Of a stretch of 64,000 bases of DNA, positions 9,688-18,078 are shown one piece after another. The notes under the pieces are model-generated. The model did not search any database. It saw nothing but the letters and a program-made list of their open reading frames with translations, and was not told where the DNA came from. The first letter of the stretch is position 1. Each line of letters starts with the position of its first letter. Position numbers and translations under genes: made by a program. Location of the stretch: positions 56,514-120,513 of the forward strand of contig NZ_AKJE01000021.1 in the NCBI RefSeq assembly GCF_000282495.1, read 5' to 3'. This DNA is from Pseudomonas sp. GM79 (GTDB lineage: Bacteria > Pseudomonadota > Gammaproteobacteria > Pseudomonadales > Pseudomonadaceae).

Positions 9688-10908
9688 TTATTCGACGCTT
9701 GGACTGGCTTTTGGGCTTTTGGCTCGTTGATTGATACGACTGTTGAGCGCCAGCGCCATGCTGCTCAGGATGACGAAGCTGTATCCAAGGGTGGATTGCA
9801 GGCTGGCCGGCCCCAAGCTGATGAGCGCACTGATCAACCCGCCGCAGATGAAAATCACCGTGCTGCCGGCCGACGCCGAGGTTCCCGCACTTTCAGGGAA
9901 CAGGCTCATGGCTTTGGAGGTGGCGGCCGGTCGGGCAATGGTGGTGCCGGCGGTGCAGATGAGCATCGGTACCAGGACGGTGACCGATGACAGTGCAACG
10001 TGGTTTGAAAGGTAAAGCATGATGAGGCCGGACAGCAGGATCAGGCTCAGCCCGCTGATGATCTGATGACGGGGACTGATGCGTTTGCCCAGCACAATCG
10101 CAGCCATGCCGCCGACGATGTAGGCGCCGCCGTATACCAGCAGGATCAACGAGTAGTCATAGGCCGATAGCTGGAGTTGCTCCATGAAGATCAGCGGCGA
10201 AATAACGATGAATGAGAAATGGCAGGCGAAAGCAAAGCCTGAAATCAACCAGTAGGGCAGGAAGTCGGCATCACGCAGGACCCCACTGTAGGACTGGAGG
10301 ATATTCGGCCGCGCGCGGGTTGCTGCCGGGCGGGTATTGTCGAGAAACAGCCAGGCTTTGAGCAGTACCACGCCGGCCAGTGCGGTAAACACCCAGAAGC
10401 TGCCCTGCCAGCCCAGCGTGGCTTGCAGGAATGTACCGGCCAACGGCGAGACCGAGATGAAAATGCCGGTGGCGGTGACCATCAGGATCCGCAACCGGTC
10501 ACGTTCCTCACCCTCGAACAGATCCTGAATCAGTGCTTGTGACAGCACGAAACACCCGCAGCCGAGCGCCTGAATGACACGCAGCAGCAGGAAATGGACA
10601 TAGTCCGTGGTCAGCACGCAGCCCACCGCCCCCAGCATCGAAACGGTGATTCCGGCGAGCAACAACCTTTTGCGTCCGATCACATCCGACAGCGGCCCGA
10701 TCAGCAGTTGAGAGGCTGCTATACCGCCGGCAAACAGACTGATCGACAGCGCAATGTCGGCGGGCGTGCTGCGAAAGTGTTCGGTAAGTGCAGGGAACGA
10801 GGGAAGCAGGACATCCAGCGGGAATACGCCAAGCAGCACCATCGCCAACAACAGGCTGACTGCCCCCCGACGCTGTCTGGCGGTTGCCGCAGAATGTCCT
10901 TCATTCAT
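9688..10908 (-). CDS. MFS exporter, Bcr/CflA type, of the peptide cluster
   Basis: A 406-residue major facilitator with about twelve hydrophobic segments. Helix 1 (VSLLLAMVLLGVFPLDVLLPSFPAL) and the loop 2-3 motif GPLSDVIGRKRLLL are typical of the Bcr/CflA drug-resistance subfamily, which exports small molecules by proton antiport. It overlaps the end of the diiron oxygenase gene by 8 bases (ATGAATGA), so it is translationally coupled as the last gene of the operon. The context suggests it exports the product of the cluster or confers self-protection. The substrate is unknown. Confidence 0.88.
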   Translation of the reverse strand: MNEGHSAATARQRRGAVSLLLAMVLLGVFPLDVLLPSFPALTEHFRSTPADIALSISLFAGGIAASQLLIGPLSDVIGRKRLLLAGITVSMLGAVGCVLTTDYVHFLLLRVIQALGCGCFVLSQALIQDLFEGEERDRLRILMVTATGIFISVSPLAGTFLQATLGWQGSFWVFTALAGVVLLKAWLFLDNTRPAATRARPNILQSYSGVLRDADFLPYWLISGFAFACHFSFIVISPLIFMEQLQLSAYDYSLILLVYGGAYIVGGMAAIVLGKRISPRHQIISGLSLILLSGLIMLYLSNHVALSSVTVLVPMLICTAGTTIARPAATSKAMSLFPESAGTSASAGSTVIFICGGLISALISLGPASLQSTLGYSFVILSSMALALNSRINQRAKSPKASPSVE

Positions 10909-11878
10909 CGATAAGACCTGCCTTCATGAACAGCTGCTGGTTGTATGGCAGGGCGAAGAATCCGGCTTTTTTCAACGCATCAAGCGTCGCGCCACTGCCG
11001 GATCGTGCACGCTGAAGGGTGGCTTGGCGGCTAGTCAGTTCTCCGAGAATCTGTGTGACGGCGGTCTCGTCGATACCCGCGCTGCGCAGGCTTTCCCGCA
11101 TCCATCGCTCATCGGCTTCGAAGAAAATCCGGACGATGTTCAGCAGCAGCCTGCTGGCGAACGTGCGTTGACGGCTGTTCAGGGTCAACCACAGGTAATG
11201 GAACACTTCAGAGAAATAGCGGCTGTGAAGCGCCTCGTCCGAGAGATGGTCCCTGAGCATTGCCTGAACGCTGGACACCAGGTCGTCACGGCAGATGTCG
11301 AGCAGATCCTTGGCAATGATCGTCTCCGACACGAACCCGACGAGAAACCAGGCCAGTGCCCTGTTTTTTTCAGGTGTGTGGTCGAGCAAGGTGTTCAACC
11401 GCGTGATGCGGTGAGGCATGACCGGGCGCGGACTGATCCCGTAAACCCCGGCAACCTGCTCGGCAAGGCTGTTGGAGAACAGTGCGTGATAACCCTCGTC
11501 GGTATAAAGCTGAAGTGCGGCGGTCTTCATCCGCGGGGGGACGCAGGCCTTCAGTTCACCGTGGATGATGGTTTCCACGGATCGGTTGACGATGCGGTGT
11601 TCGAGCAAGGTGGTGTAGTCGAGGAAATACACCAGATGATTGGCCGACAGCCGATGGATGACGGTTTGGCCCAGCGCTTCGATAGCCGGATGCTTCAGGT
11701 ACGCGAGGAAGGCCGGAGGAAACCAGTGGCGTGTTTCCAATTGTTGTTCCAGGTCTGGCGGCAATAGATAGTCGTGCTCGCTGGTTCGCACCGACGCGCG
11801 GGTATTCCAGTCGCCGAGGGTGAAACGCCGCGCCCAGGAAAGGGGGCGATCTATCGGCGCAATGATGGGGGCGGTCAT
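10901..11878 (-). CDS. AurF-type diiron oxygenase of the peptide cluster
   Basis: A 325-residue helical protein of the AurF / p-aminobenzoate N-oxygenase family. All seven expected diiron ligands can be placed: Glu93, Glu128-x2-His131 (TDEGYH), Glu185 (FVSETI), His211, Glu215 and His218 (DHLSDEALH). The 35-residue gap from Glu93 to Glu128 and the H-x3-E-x2-H block equal those remembered for AurF. Family members oxidise amines to hydroxylamine/nitro groups or hydroxylate carbon, in biosynthetic clusters. A longer frame exists, but ATG at 11878 overlaps the upstream stop as ATGA, so this start is chosen. The substrate is not known; no NRPS, PKS or aminobenzoate gene is adjacent. Confidence 0.87.
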   Translation of the reverse strand: MTAPIIAPIDRPLSWARRFTLGDWNTRASVRTSEHDYLLPPDLEQQLETRHWFPPAFLAYLKHPAIEALGQTVIHRLSANHLVYFLDYTTLLEHRIVNRSVETIIHGELKACVPPRMKTAALQLYTDEGYHALFSNSLAEQVAGVYGISPRPVMPHRITRLNTLLDHTPEKNRALAWFLVGFVSETIIAKDLLDICRDDLVSSVQAMLRDHLSDEALHSRYFSEVFHYLWLTLNSRQRTFASRLLLNIVRIFFEADERWMRESLRSAGIDETAVTQILGELTSRQATLQRARSGSGATLDALKKAGFFALPYNQQLFMKAGLIDE

Positions 11879-12954
11879 TGTTGCGGCTCCCGACTGCTCA
11901 GCAGATCCTTCAATTCCTTGCACATCACTTGTCCGTCGCTGTGGCCACAGCCAACAAAAAACAAGGGTTGTTCTGGATTGTTCTCAAGCCCCAGCAATGT
12001 TTCGACCTGATCGTCCGTCAGAGCTCCTGTCAGCCATGTGTTCAGCCCCAGTGCAGTGGCCACCAGTTGAAAGGTCTGGGAAATATGCCCCGCCTCCACG
12101 AAGGCCATTCGGTAGGCTCGTGAGTGTTCATATTTCCACCACAACTTGTCGAAGCGAGCGGTAATGAACAGACCCACCGGCAGGTTATTGATGAAATGTT
12201 GGCCACACAGCAACTGCCCCAGGGGCGAGTCAGGTGCCGGGTTGATGAAGCTCAGTGCATGGTCGGTGGGGTGATAGGCGTAGAGCCCGGGTTTCAGGCC
12301 GCTGACGTTTTGTACATGAAGAAAGCCTTCGCAGGCATTCAGCCCGCCGCCGGACGGGCTGCTGCGTCGGGCACCGAGACCTTCGACAATGGTTTCGTCG
12401 ACGTCATTTTCGCGTTCATGCAAGTAGCCCAGGGACAGGTAAAGCAGTGTGCTGACATCTTCTAGCGAAACCGCTTCATCCGTGAAGGTGCGGCAGGTTT
12501 TTCGGCCGGTCAGGACGTTGGCAAGGGAGTTCTCCGGCAGGCAGGAGGGTTTTGGCAGGGCAATCAGCTCGCGCGCCTGGTGTTCTTTGAGCCTGGTGCC
12601 CGGCGCGGCTGCGGCCAGTACTTCGGTGCAATGGTCCAGATAGTGCCTCGACCATTCATGAATGTTCTGAGGGACATGTTCGCAGGGAATGTTCTTGGTG
12701 CCGATATGGAATATCTTCGACAGTTCATCCCAGCCCCATTCAATAGTGTCTTGTTTTGAATGGGTCAATATTCCGGAGTTCAGAAGTTGAGTGTCTACTC
12801 TGTTGCTGTCATCATACAGTTTGGGGTTATTGATAAGTTGTACAAGCCGGGTTGAATATTCCAGGTTAAGTTCAAATTGTTTATGGTTTTTGTAATCCCA
12901 GACTATTTGGCCGGGCGTACGAGGAAGTATGAACAAGTATGGGTTTATCTGCAT
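11875..12954 (-). CDS. SagB-type flavin dehydrogenase of the peptide cluster
   Basis: A 359-residue protein. Residues 1-135 match the N-terminal part typical of SagB/ThcOx proteins (IVWDYKNHKQFELN, WGWDELSKIFHIGTKN). The C-terminal part is a nitroreductase-fold FMN domain: GRKTCRTF (150-157), ARRSSPSGGGLNACEGFLHV (195-214), GLKPGLYAYHP (219-229), EAGHISQTFQLVATALGL (287-304), LFFVGCGH (331-338). The family oxidises thiazolines and oxazolines to azoles in RiPP pathways, and stand-alone members act in other peptide tailoring. It starts 71 bases after the 23-codon gene, across a hairpin, and couples to the oxygenase gene by an ATGA overlap. Its 5' third is visibly AT-richer than the neighbours, a hint of acquisition. 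Confidence 0.87.
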   Translation of the reverse strand: MQINPYLFILPRTPGQIVWDYKNHKQFELNLEYSTRLVQLINNPKLYDDSNRVDTQLLNSGILTHSKQDTIEWGWDELSKIFHIGTKNIPCEHVPQNIHEWSRHYLDHCTEVLAAAAPGTRLKEHQARELIALPKPSCLPENSLANVLTGRKTCRTFTDEAVSLEDVSTLLYLSLGYLHERENDVDETIVEGLGARRSSPSGGGLNACEGFLHVQNVSGLKPGLYAYHPTDHALSFINPAPDSPLGQLLCGQHFINNLPVGLFITARFDKLWWKYEHSRAYRMAFVEAGHISQTFQLVATALGLNTWLTGALTDDQVETLLGLENNPEQPLFFVGCGHSDGQVMCKELKDLLSSREPQQ

Positions 12955-12986
12955 GATGGACGGTTCGCTCTGGACATAGCTATAGA

Positions 12987-13018
12987 AAACGCTGGGTAGC
13001 CGGCACTCCCCAGCGTTT
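12987..13018 (-). terminator. hairpin between the 23-codon gene and the enzymes (attenuator)
   Basis: A perfect 10-bp stem AAACGCTGGG/CCCAGCGTTT with a 12-base loop, followed on the leftward transcript by TCTAT after the TTT of the stem. It begins 8 bases after the peptide stop codon. The short U tract suggests partial rather than complete termination. That would leave the peptide message more abundant than the enzyme message, or protect its 3' end. Confidence 0.75.
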
Positions 13019-13025
13019 CATTTAC

Positions 13026-13097
13026 TTAGCGGGTTTTTGGCGCAACCAGAAAAGCCAGGTTAGCGATTTTGTTTGTTTCCAGAGTAATTGCTTTCAT
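13026..13097 (-). CDS. 23-residue peptide, candidate precursor of a modified peptide
   Basis: A complete small gene: AAGGAG Shine-Dalgarno at 13111-13106, eight bases of spacing, ATG at 13097, 23 codons, TAA. The product begins MKAITLETNK and ends FLVAPKTR; it has three Lys, three Leu, three Ala, three Thr, two Asn and one Arg, and no Cys, Ser, Gly, Tyr or Trp. A hydrophobic patch (IANLAFLV) sits between charged ends. It is the first gene of the operon with the SagB-type dehydrogenase, diiron oxygenase and exporter, and has its own promoter upstream. The lack of Cys and Ser means any SagB reaction would not be a classical azole formation, except perhaps on Thr. It might instead be a regulatory leader peptide, but no codon run supports amino-acid attenuation. 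I do not recognise homologues. Confidence 0.7.
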   Translation of the reverse strand: MKAITLETNKIANLAFLVAPKTR

Positions 13098-13105
13098 GTT
13101 TTTGA

Positions 13106-13111
13106 CTCCTT
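13106..13111 (-). promoter_or_regulatory. Shine-Dalgarno of the 23-codon gene
   Basis: AAGGAG on the leftward strand, eight bases before ATG. It is the strongest ribosome-binding site in the operon and the main evidence that the short frame is translated; the dehydrogenase gene downstream has only a weak GAGCG. Confidence 0.8.
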
Positions 13112-13126
13112 GTCATTGATAGTGAG

Positions 13127-13144
13127 TGTCACTTCGCGGTGACA
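13127..13144. promoter_or_regulatory. inverted repeat TGTCAC-N6-GTGACA, operator-like
   Basis: A perfect 6-6-6 dyad five bases downstream of the predicted -10 box, so in the early transcribed region of the operon. It could bind a dimeric repressor or form a small 5' hairpin. No regulator gene is in the cluster. Confidence 0.5.
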
Positions 13145-13149
13145 ACTCA

Positions 13150-13177
13150 ATCATAGGCTGTAATGAGCCCTTATCAA
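13150..13177 (-). promoter_or_regulatory. sigma-70-like promoter of the peptide operon
   Basis: TTGATA at 13177-13172 and TATGAT at 13155-13150 on the leftward strand, separated by 16 bases. Both hexamers are near consensus. The predicted start lies about 45 bases before the peptide ATG. Confidence 0.65.
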
Positions 13178-13352
13178 GGGGATATTAAGTAGGAAGATTC
13201 TAGTAATTTTGTCGGAGCGATCTGGCGGCAGGGGCAAGTTTGTAAGTTATATTCTTTTAAATAAAGGATGCAGGGAAACGTCCTGCAAGTCAGTAGGACT
13301 GCAAGAGTAAGAAACAGAGGCTGAAGAGTGGATGGTGTGGCGTTAAAACGGC

Positions 13353-13380
13353 TGACGGAGAGCCTGTTGGCTCCCCGTCA
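13353..13380 (-). terminator. terminator-like hairpin after rlmI
   Basis: TGACGG-GAGCC arms with one mismatch close around a short loop, and the leftward strand continues into CCGTTTTAAC. It lies 11 bases beyond the rlmI stop and separates rlmI from the peptide operon, which runs in the same direction. Confidence 0.65.
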
Positions 13381-13391
13381 AACCAGCGTAC

Positions 13392-14588
13392 TCAGCTGTT
13401 TGGCAGCAGACGGCAGGTGATGCTCTTGATGTAGCGAGTCTCGGCAATCGCTGGGTGTACCGGGTGATCCGGGCCCTGACCGCCGCGTTCCAGCATCTGG
13501 ATGTTGCGGTCCAGGTGACGGGCGCTGGTCAGCAGGATGTTCTGCAGATCGTCTTCCGGCAGGTGCATCGAGCACGAAGCGCTGACCAGGATGCCGTCCT
13601 TGCTAAGCAGGCGCATGGCTTGCTCGTTCAGGCGACGGTAGGCGCCTTCACCGTTTTTCATGTCTTTCTTGCGTTTGATGAAGGCAGGAGGGTCGGCCAC
13701 GATGACGTCGAAACGCTCTTCGCTGGCTTTCAGTTCCTTCAGGGCTTCGAACACGTCGCCTTCGATGCAGGTCATTTTTTCGGCGACGCCGTTCAGTGCG
13801 GCATTGCGCTCGACGCCATCGAGGGCGAAGGCCGAAGCATCGACGCAGAACACTTCACTGGCGCCGAAGGCAGCCGCTTGAACGCCCCAGCCGCCGATGT
13901 AGCTGTACAGGTCGAGTACGCGCTTGCCTTTGGCATAAGGGGCCAGACGCGCACGGTTCATGCGGTGGTCGTAGAACCAGCCGGTTTTCTGTCCCTGGAT
14001 GACTGGCGCTTCGAATTTTACGCCGTTCTCTTCCAGCGCGACCCACTCCGGTACCAGGCCGAATACGGTTTCGACGTAGCGGTTGAGGCCTTCGGCATCA
14101 CGGGCAGCGGAGTCGTTCTTGAACAGAATGCCGCTTGGCTTGAGCACTTGGGTCAGTGCCGCGATCACGTCGTCTTTGTGAGCTTCCATGGTCGCCGAGG
14201 CGATCTGGACGACCAGGATGTCGCCAAAACGGTCGACCACCAGGCCTGGCAGCAGGTCGGAGTCGCCGTAGACCAGGCGATAGAACGGCTTGTCGAACAG
14301 GCGATCGCGCAGGGACAGGGCAACGTTCAGGCGATGCACCAGCAGCGACTTGTCCAGCGGCAACTTGATGTCACGCGACAGCAGGCGGGCGCAGATCAGG
14401 TTGTTCGGGCTCATGGCAACGATGCCCAGCGGCTTGCCGCTGGCGGCTTCGAGGATCGCCTGGTCGCCGGCCTTGAAACCGTGCAAAGGCGTAGCGGCTA
14501 CATCGATTTCGTTGCTGTAGACCCACAGGTGGCCGTTTCGCAGGCGACGGTCGGCGTTGGCTTTAAGGCGCAGGCTAGGCAGGGACAT
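13392..14588 (-). CDS. rlmI: 23S rRNA (cytosine-5) methyltransferase RlmI-like
   Basis: A 398-residue protein close to RlmI in length. An N-terminal PUA-type domain (LRLKANADRRLRNGHLWVYSNEI) is followed by a class I SAM methyltransferase domain with RVLDLYSYIGGWGVQAAAFGA (SAM loop), FDVIVADPPAFIKRKKD (substrate motif) and SASCSMHLPEDDL (catalytic Cys region). The family methylates C1962 of 23S rRNA. The frame extends through a REPIN upstream, so MSLPSLRL at 14588 is taken as the start. Confidence 0.9.
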   Translation of the reverse strand: MSLPSLRLKANADRRLRNGHLWVYSNEIDVAATPLHGFKAGDQAILEAASGKPLGIVAMSPNNLICARLLSRDIKLPLDKSLLVHRLNVALSLRDRLFDKPFYRLVYGDSDLLPGLVVDRFGDILVVQIASATMEAHKDDVIAALTQVLKPSGILFKNDSAARDAEGLNRYVETVFGLVPEWVALEENGVKFEAPVIQGQKTGWFYDHRMNRARLAPYAKGKRVLDLYSYIGGWGVQAAAFGASEVFCVDASAFALDGVERNAALNGVAEKMTCIEGDVFEALKELKASEERFDVIVADPPAFIKRKKDMKNGEGAYRRLNEQAMRLLSKDGILVSASCSMHLPEDDLQNILLTSARHLDRNIQMLERGGQGPDHPVHPAIAETRYIKSITCRLLPNS

Positions 14589-14692
14589 GACGTCGCTCCG
14601 GAAAAAAGAGCGGGAGTATAGCGTGTTGAGGGAGTGACGGGTTTGGTGGTCGATGAAACGCGGATGAGGCCTGTCAGTTAAAGTGTGAACCT

Positions 14693-14780
14693 GTGGGAGC
14701 GGGCTTGCTCGCGAAGGCGGGGTGCCAGGCAGCATTAATGTCGACTGACACGCCGCTTTCGCGAGCAAGCCCGCTCCCAC
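14693..14780. repeat. REPIN, 88-bp inward type
   Basis: Both arms are complete; the centre reads GCATTAATGTCGACTGA. It lies between the divergently transcribed rlmI and HDOD genes, so it is upstream of both promoters rather than behind a gene. Confidence 0.9.
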
Positions 14781-14855
14781 ATGAATGCGCTTGACTGACT
14801 GTCGGATCCATCTTTTTAAGGGTTAGAATCCCCGCCTGACCCGGAGTGTGTACTT

Positions 14856-15722
14856 ATGTCCCAAGAGTTGACGACCGAACAGATTCAACAATCCTTGCAA
14901 GGCATCAGTGTGCCGCCCCAGCCGCAGATCATGGTGGATCTGCAGATGGAGCAGTACATGCCCGACCCGGACCTGGAAGTGATCGCGAAGCTGATCTCCC
15001 AGGACCCAGGCCTTTCCGGCGCCTTGCTGAAAATCGTCAATTCGCCGTACTACGGCTTGAGTAACAAGATCACCGCGATCCAGCGGGCAGTGAATCTGTT
15101 GGGCAGCCGCTCGATCATCAACCTGATCAATGCGCAGTCGATCAAGGGCGAGCTGAACGATGATGCCATCGTTACACTCAACCGTTTCTGGGATACGGCG
15201 CAGGACGTGGCGATGACGTGCCTGACCCTGGCCAAGCGTGTCGGTGTCCAGGCCGGTGATGAAGCCTATGCGCTGGGTCTGTTCCACGATTGCGGCATCC
15301 CGTTGATGATCAAGAAATTCCCCGACTACATGAAAGTGCTGGAACAGGCCTATGCCAATGCCAGTGCCGAGTGCCGGGTGGTGGATACCGAAAACAGGCA
15401 ATACAACACCAACCACGCCGTGGTCGGGTATTACACCGCCAAGTCCTGGCGCCTGCCGGAACATGTCACCCAGGCCATTGCCAACCATCACAACGCCCTG
15501 GCCATTTTCAGCGATGAATCGGCTCGCAATACGCCGCTGAAAAATCTGCTGGCGATCCTGAAGATGGCCGAACACATTTGCGCCTCCTTCCGGGTACTGG
15601 GCAACCAGTCCGAAGACCACGAATGGAACAGTGTCGGGCCTCTTGTGCTCGATTACATCGGCCTATCGGAATACGATTTCGAAACCCAGAAACAAGAGAT
15701 TCGCGACCTCGCCACGCGTTGA
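14856..15722 (+). CDS. HDOD-domain signalling protein
   Basis: A 288-residue protein made mostly of one HDOD domain. SQDPGLSGALLKIVNSPYYG (about 48-67) and AIQRAVNLLGSRSIINLI (about 73-90) are typical. The metal-binding HD pair is degenerate (LGLFHDCGIPLMI), as is usual for HDOD proteins, which lack the full catalytic set of HD-GYP enzymes. Members act in signalling networks of pseudomonads, but the partner here is unknown. It is followed after 30 bases by mutM on the same strand. Confidence 0.85.
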   Translation: MSQELTTEQIQQSLQGISVPPQPQIMVDLQMEQYMPDPDLEVIAKLISQDPGLSGALLKIVNSPYYGLSNKITAIQRAVNLLGSRSIINLINAQSIKGELNDDAIVTLNRFWDTAQDVAMTCLTLAKRVGVQAGDEAYALGLFHDCGIPLMIKKFPDYMKVLEQAYANASAECRVVDTENRQYNTNHAVVGYYTAKSWRLPEHVTQAIANHHNALAIFSDESARNTPLKNLLAILKMAEHICASFRVLGNQSEDHEWNSVGPLVLDYIGLSEYDFETQKQEIRDLATR

Positions 15723-15752
15723 GTGTCGAACCTCGCCTGATTCGAGAGCCCC

Positions 15753-16565
15753 ATGCCTGAACTGCCGGAAGTCGAAACCACCCGCCGCGGGATTGCACCG
15801 CACCTGGAGGGCCAGCGCGTCAGCCGGGTGATCGTGCGTGAGCGCCGTCTGCGCTGGCCGATCCCCGAAGACCTGGATGTGCGGCTGTCCGGTCAGCGCA
15901 TCGTGCTGGTGGAACGGCGCGCCAAGTACCTGCTGATCAACGCCGAAGTCGGCACGCTGATCAGTCATTTGGGGATGTCGGGGAATCTGCGGCTGGTGGA
16001 AGTCGGCCTGCCGGCGGCCAAGCATGAGCATGTGGATATTGAACTGGAATCGGGCCTGGCCCTGCGCTACACCGACCCGCGACGGTTTGGCGCGATGCTC
16101 TGGAGCCTGGATCCGCTGAACCATGAACTGCTGATTCGCCTCGGGCCGGAGCCGTTGACCGATCTGTTTGACGGCGAACGTCTGTTCCAGCAATCCCGTG
16201 GGCGTTCCATGGCGGTCAAGCCGTTCATCATGGACAACGCGGTAGTGGTCGGCGTCGGCAATATCTACGCGACCGAAGCGTTGTTTGCCGCCGGCATCGA
16301 CCCACGGCGCGAAGCCAAGAGCATTTCCCGGGCACGCTATTTGAAGCTGGCGATCGAGATCAAGCGCATCCTTGCCCTCGCCATCGAGCGCGGGGGCACC
16401 ACATTGCGGGACTTTATCGGCGGCGACGGTCAACCGGGTTACTTCCAGCAGGAGCTGTTCGTGTACGGCCGTGGTGGTGAACACTGCAAGGTCTGTGGCA
16501 CAGGGCTGCGGGAAGTCAAGCTTGGGCAGCGCGCCAGCGTCTTTTGTCCGCGCTGTCAGAGCTGA
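15753..16565 (+). CDS. mutM: formamidopyrimidine-DNA glycosylase
   Basis: A 270-residue repair enzyme that excises 8-oxoguanine and nicks the strand. The N-terminus [13 protein letters not shown] contains the catalytic Pro2 and Glu3. The [13 protein letters not shown] helix-two-turn-helix is present, and the C-terminal zinc finger has Cys pairs in CKVCG and CPRCQ. Length and start are canonical because Pro2 must follow the initiator Met. Confidence 0.97.
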   Translation: MPELPEVETTRRGIAPHLEGQRVSRVIVRERRLRWPIPEDLDVRLSGQRIVLVERRAKYLLINAEVGTLISHLGMSGNLRLVEVGLPAAKHEHVDIELESGLALRYTDPRRFGAMLWSLDPLNHELLIRLGPEPLTDLFDGERLFQQSRGRSMAVKPFIMDNAVVVGVGNIYATEALFAAGIDPRREAKSISRARYLKLAIEIKRILALAIERGGTTLRDFIGGDGQPGYFQQELFVYGRGGEHCKVCGTGLREVKLGQRASVFCPRCQS

Positions 16566-16619
16566 TACCGGCTACGGTCTATAGTCAGTGTTCTCACTGC
16601 CTAGCCGAAGGACCGTGCC

Positions 16620-16943
16620 ATGAATCCGTTTCGAACCCTTGTTGTTGCGCTGCTGCTGAGCGTCGGCGCGTCCGCGCTGGCGGCTGAGAACGGCAGCGGC
16701 GATCCGCGCTACACCATCCAGAACCCACCGGCCTACGCCATGCTTGGCGACTTGCTGATTGCTCGACCTTTGTTGGTGGCGGCGACGGTTATCGGTGCCG
16801 GGGCATTTGTGCTGTCGTTGCCGTTTACCGCCCTGGGCGGCGGCATTGGCGATGCGGGACAGGCGTTGGTGGTCGATCCGGCGAAAGCCGCATTTGTGCG
16901 GTGCCTGGGGTGTATCGGGGAGGGGTTTGAGCAGCGGGAGTGA
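16620..16943 (+). CDS. small exported or membrane protein
   Basis: A 107-residue protein. A signal peptide ([24 protein letters not shown]) is followed by a second hydrophobic stretch ([24 protein letters not shown], about 50-73) and a short tail with two Cys. Pseudomonas genomes carry similar small proteins, sometimes labelled multidrug transporter without evidence. I see no functional motif. The start at 16620 follows GAAGGACCGTGCC. Confidence 0.7.
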   Translation: MNPFRTLVVALLLSVGASALAAENGSGDPRYTIQNPPAYAMLGDLLIARPLLVAATVIGAGAFVLSLPFTALGGGIGDAGQALVVDPAKAAFVRCLGCIGEGFEQRE

Positions 16944-16973
16944 GGCAGTAAGTATTCGGTGTTGCTGATGACG

Positions 16974-17051
16974 CCTTCGCGAGCAAGCCCGCTCCCACAT
17001 GAAATTTGTGAACGACGCAGATTCAATGTGGGAGCGGGCTTGCTCGCGAAG
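16974..17051. repeat. REP pair, outward type
   Basis: A compact 78-bp pair with CTTCGCGAGCAAGC on the left and GCTTGCTCGCGAAG on the right, in the convergent gap between the small membrane protein and the ferredoxin gene. Confidence 0.9.
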
Positions 17052-17083
17052 AGGCCCGGGAAGACAACACAAAACGGTCTGGC

Positions 17084-17406
<323 letters not shown>

Positions 17407-17456
17407 GCAGTGCACGCGGGCGCGATCAAGTGCAGCGTTCGAAGATTGCGGTAGCC

Positions 17457-18050
<594 letters not shown>

Positions 18051-18078
18051 CTATAGACGATGGGAATATTCCGCGTTT

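Noticed and set aside
9688..12954. Azole-forming (thiopeptide or streptolysin-like) RiPP cluster
   Set aside because: A SagB-type gene is present, but no YcaO cyclodehydratase is, and the peptide has no Cys or Ser.
13026..13097. Interpretation of the short gene as pqqA
   Set aside because: The size is similar, but the conserved Glu-x3-Tyr crosslink pair of PqqA is missing (no Tyr at all) and no pqqB-F gene is near.
13026..13097. Interpretation as an amino-acid attenuator leader peptide
   Set aside because: No codon run for a single amino acid is present and the downstream genes are not amino-acid biosynthesis genes. It remains a weaker alternative.
13455..14621. A 388-codon rightward frame opposite rlmI
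   Set aside because: Antisense to a well-supported methyltransferase; no motif of its own.
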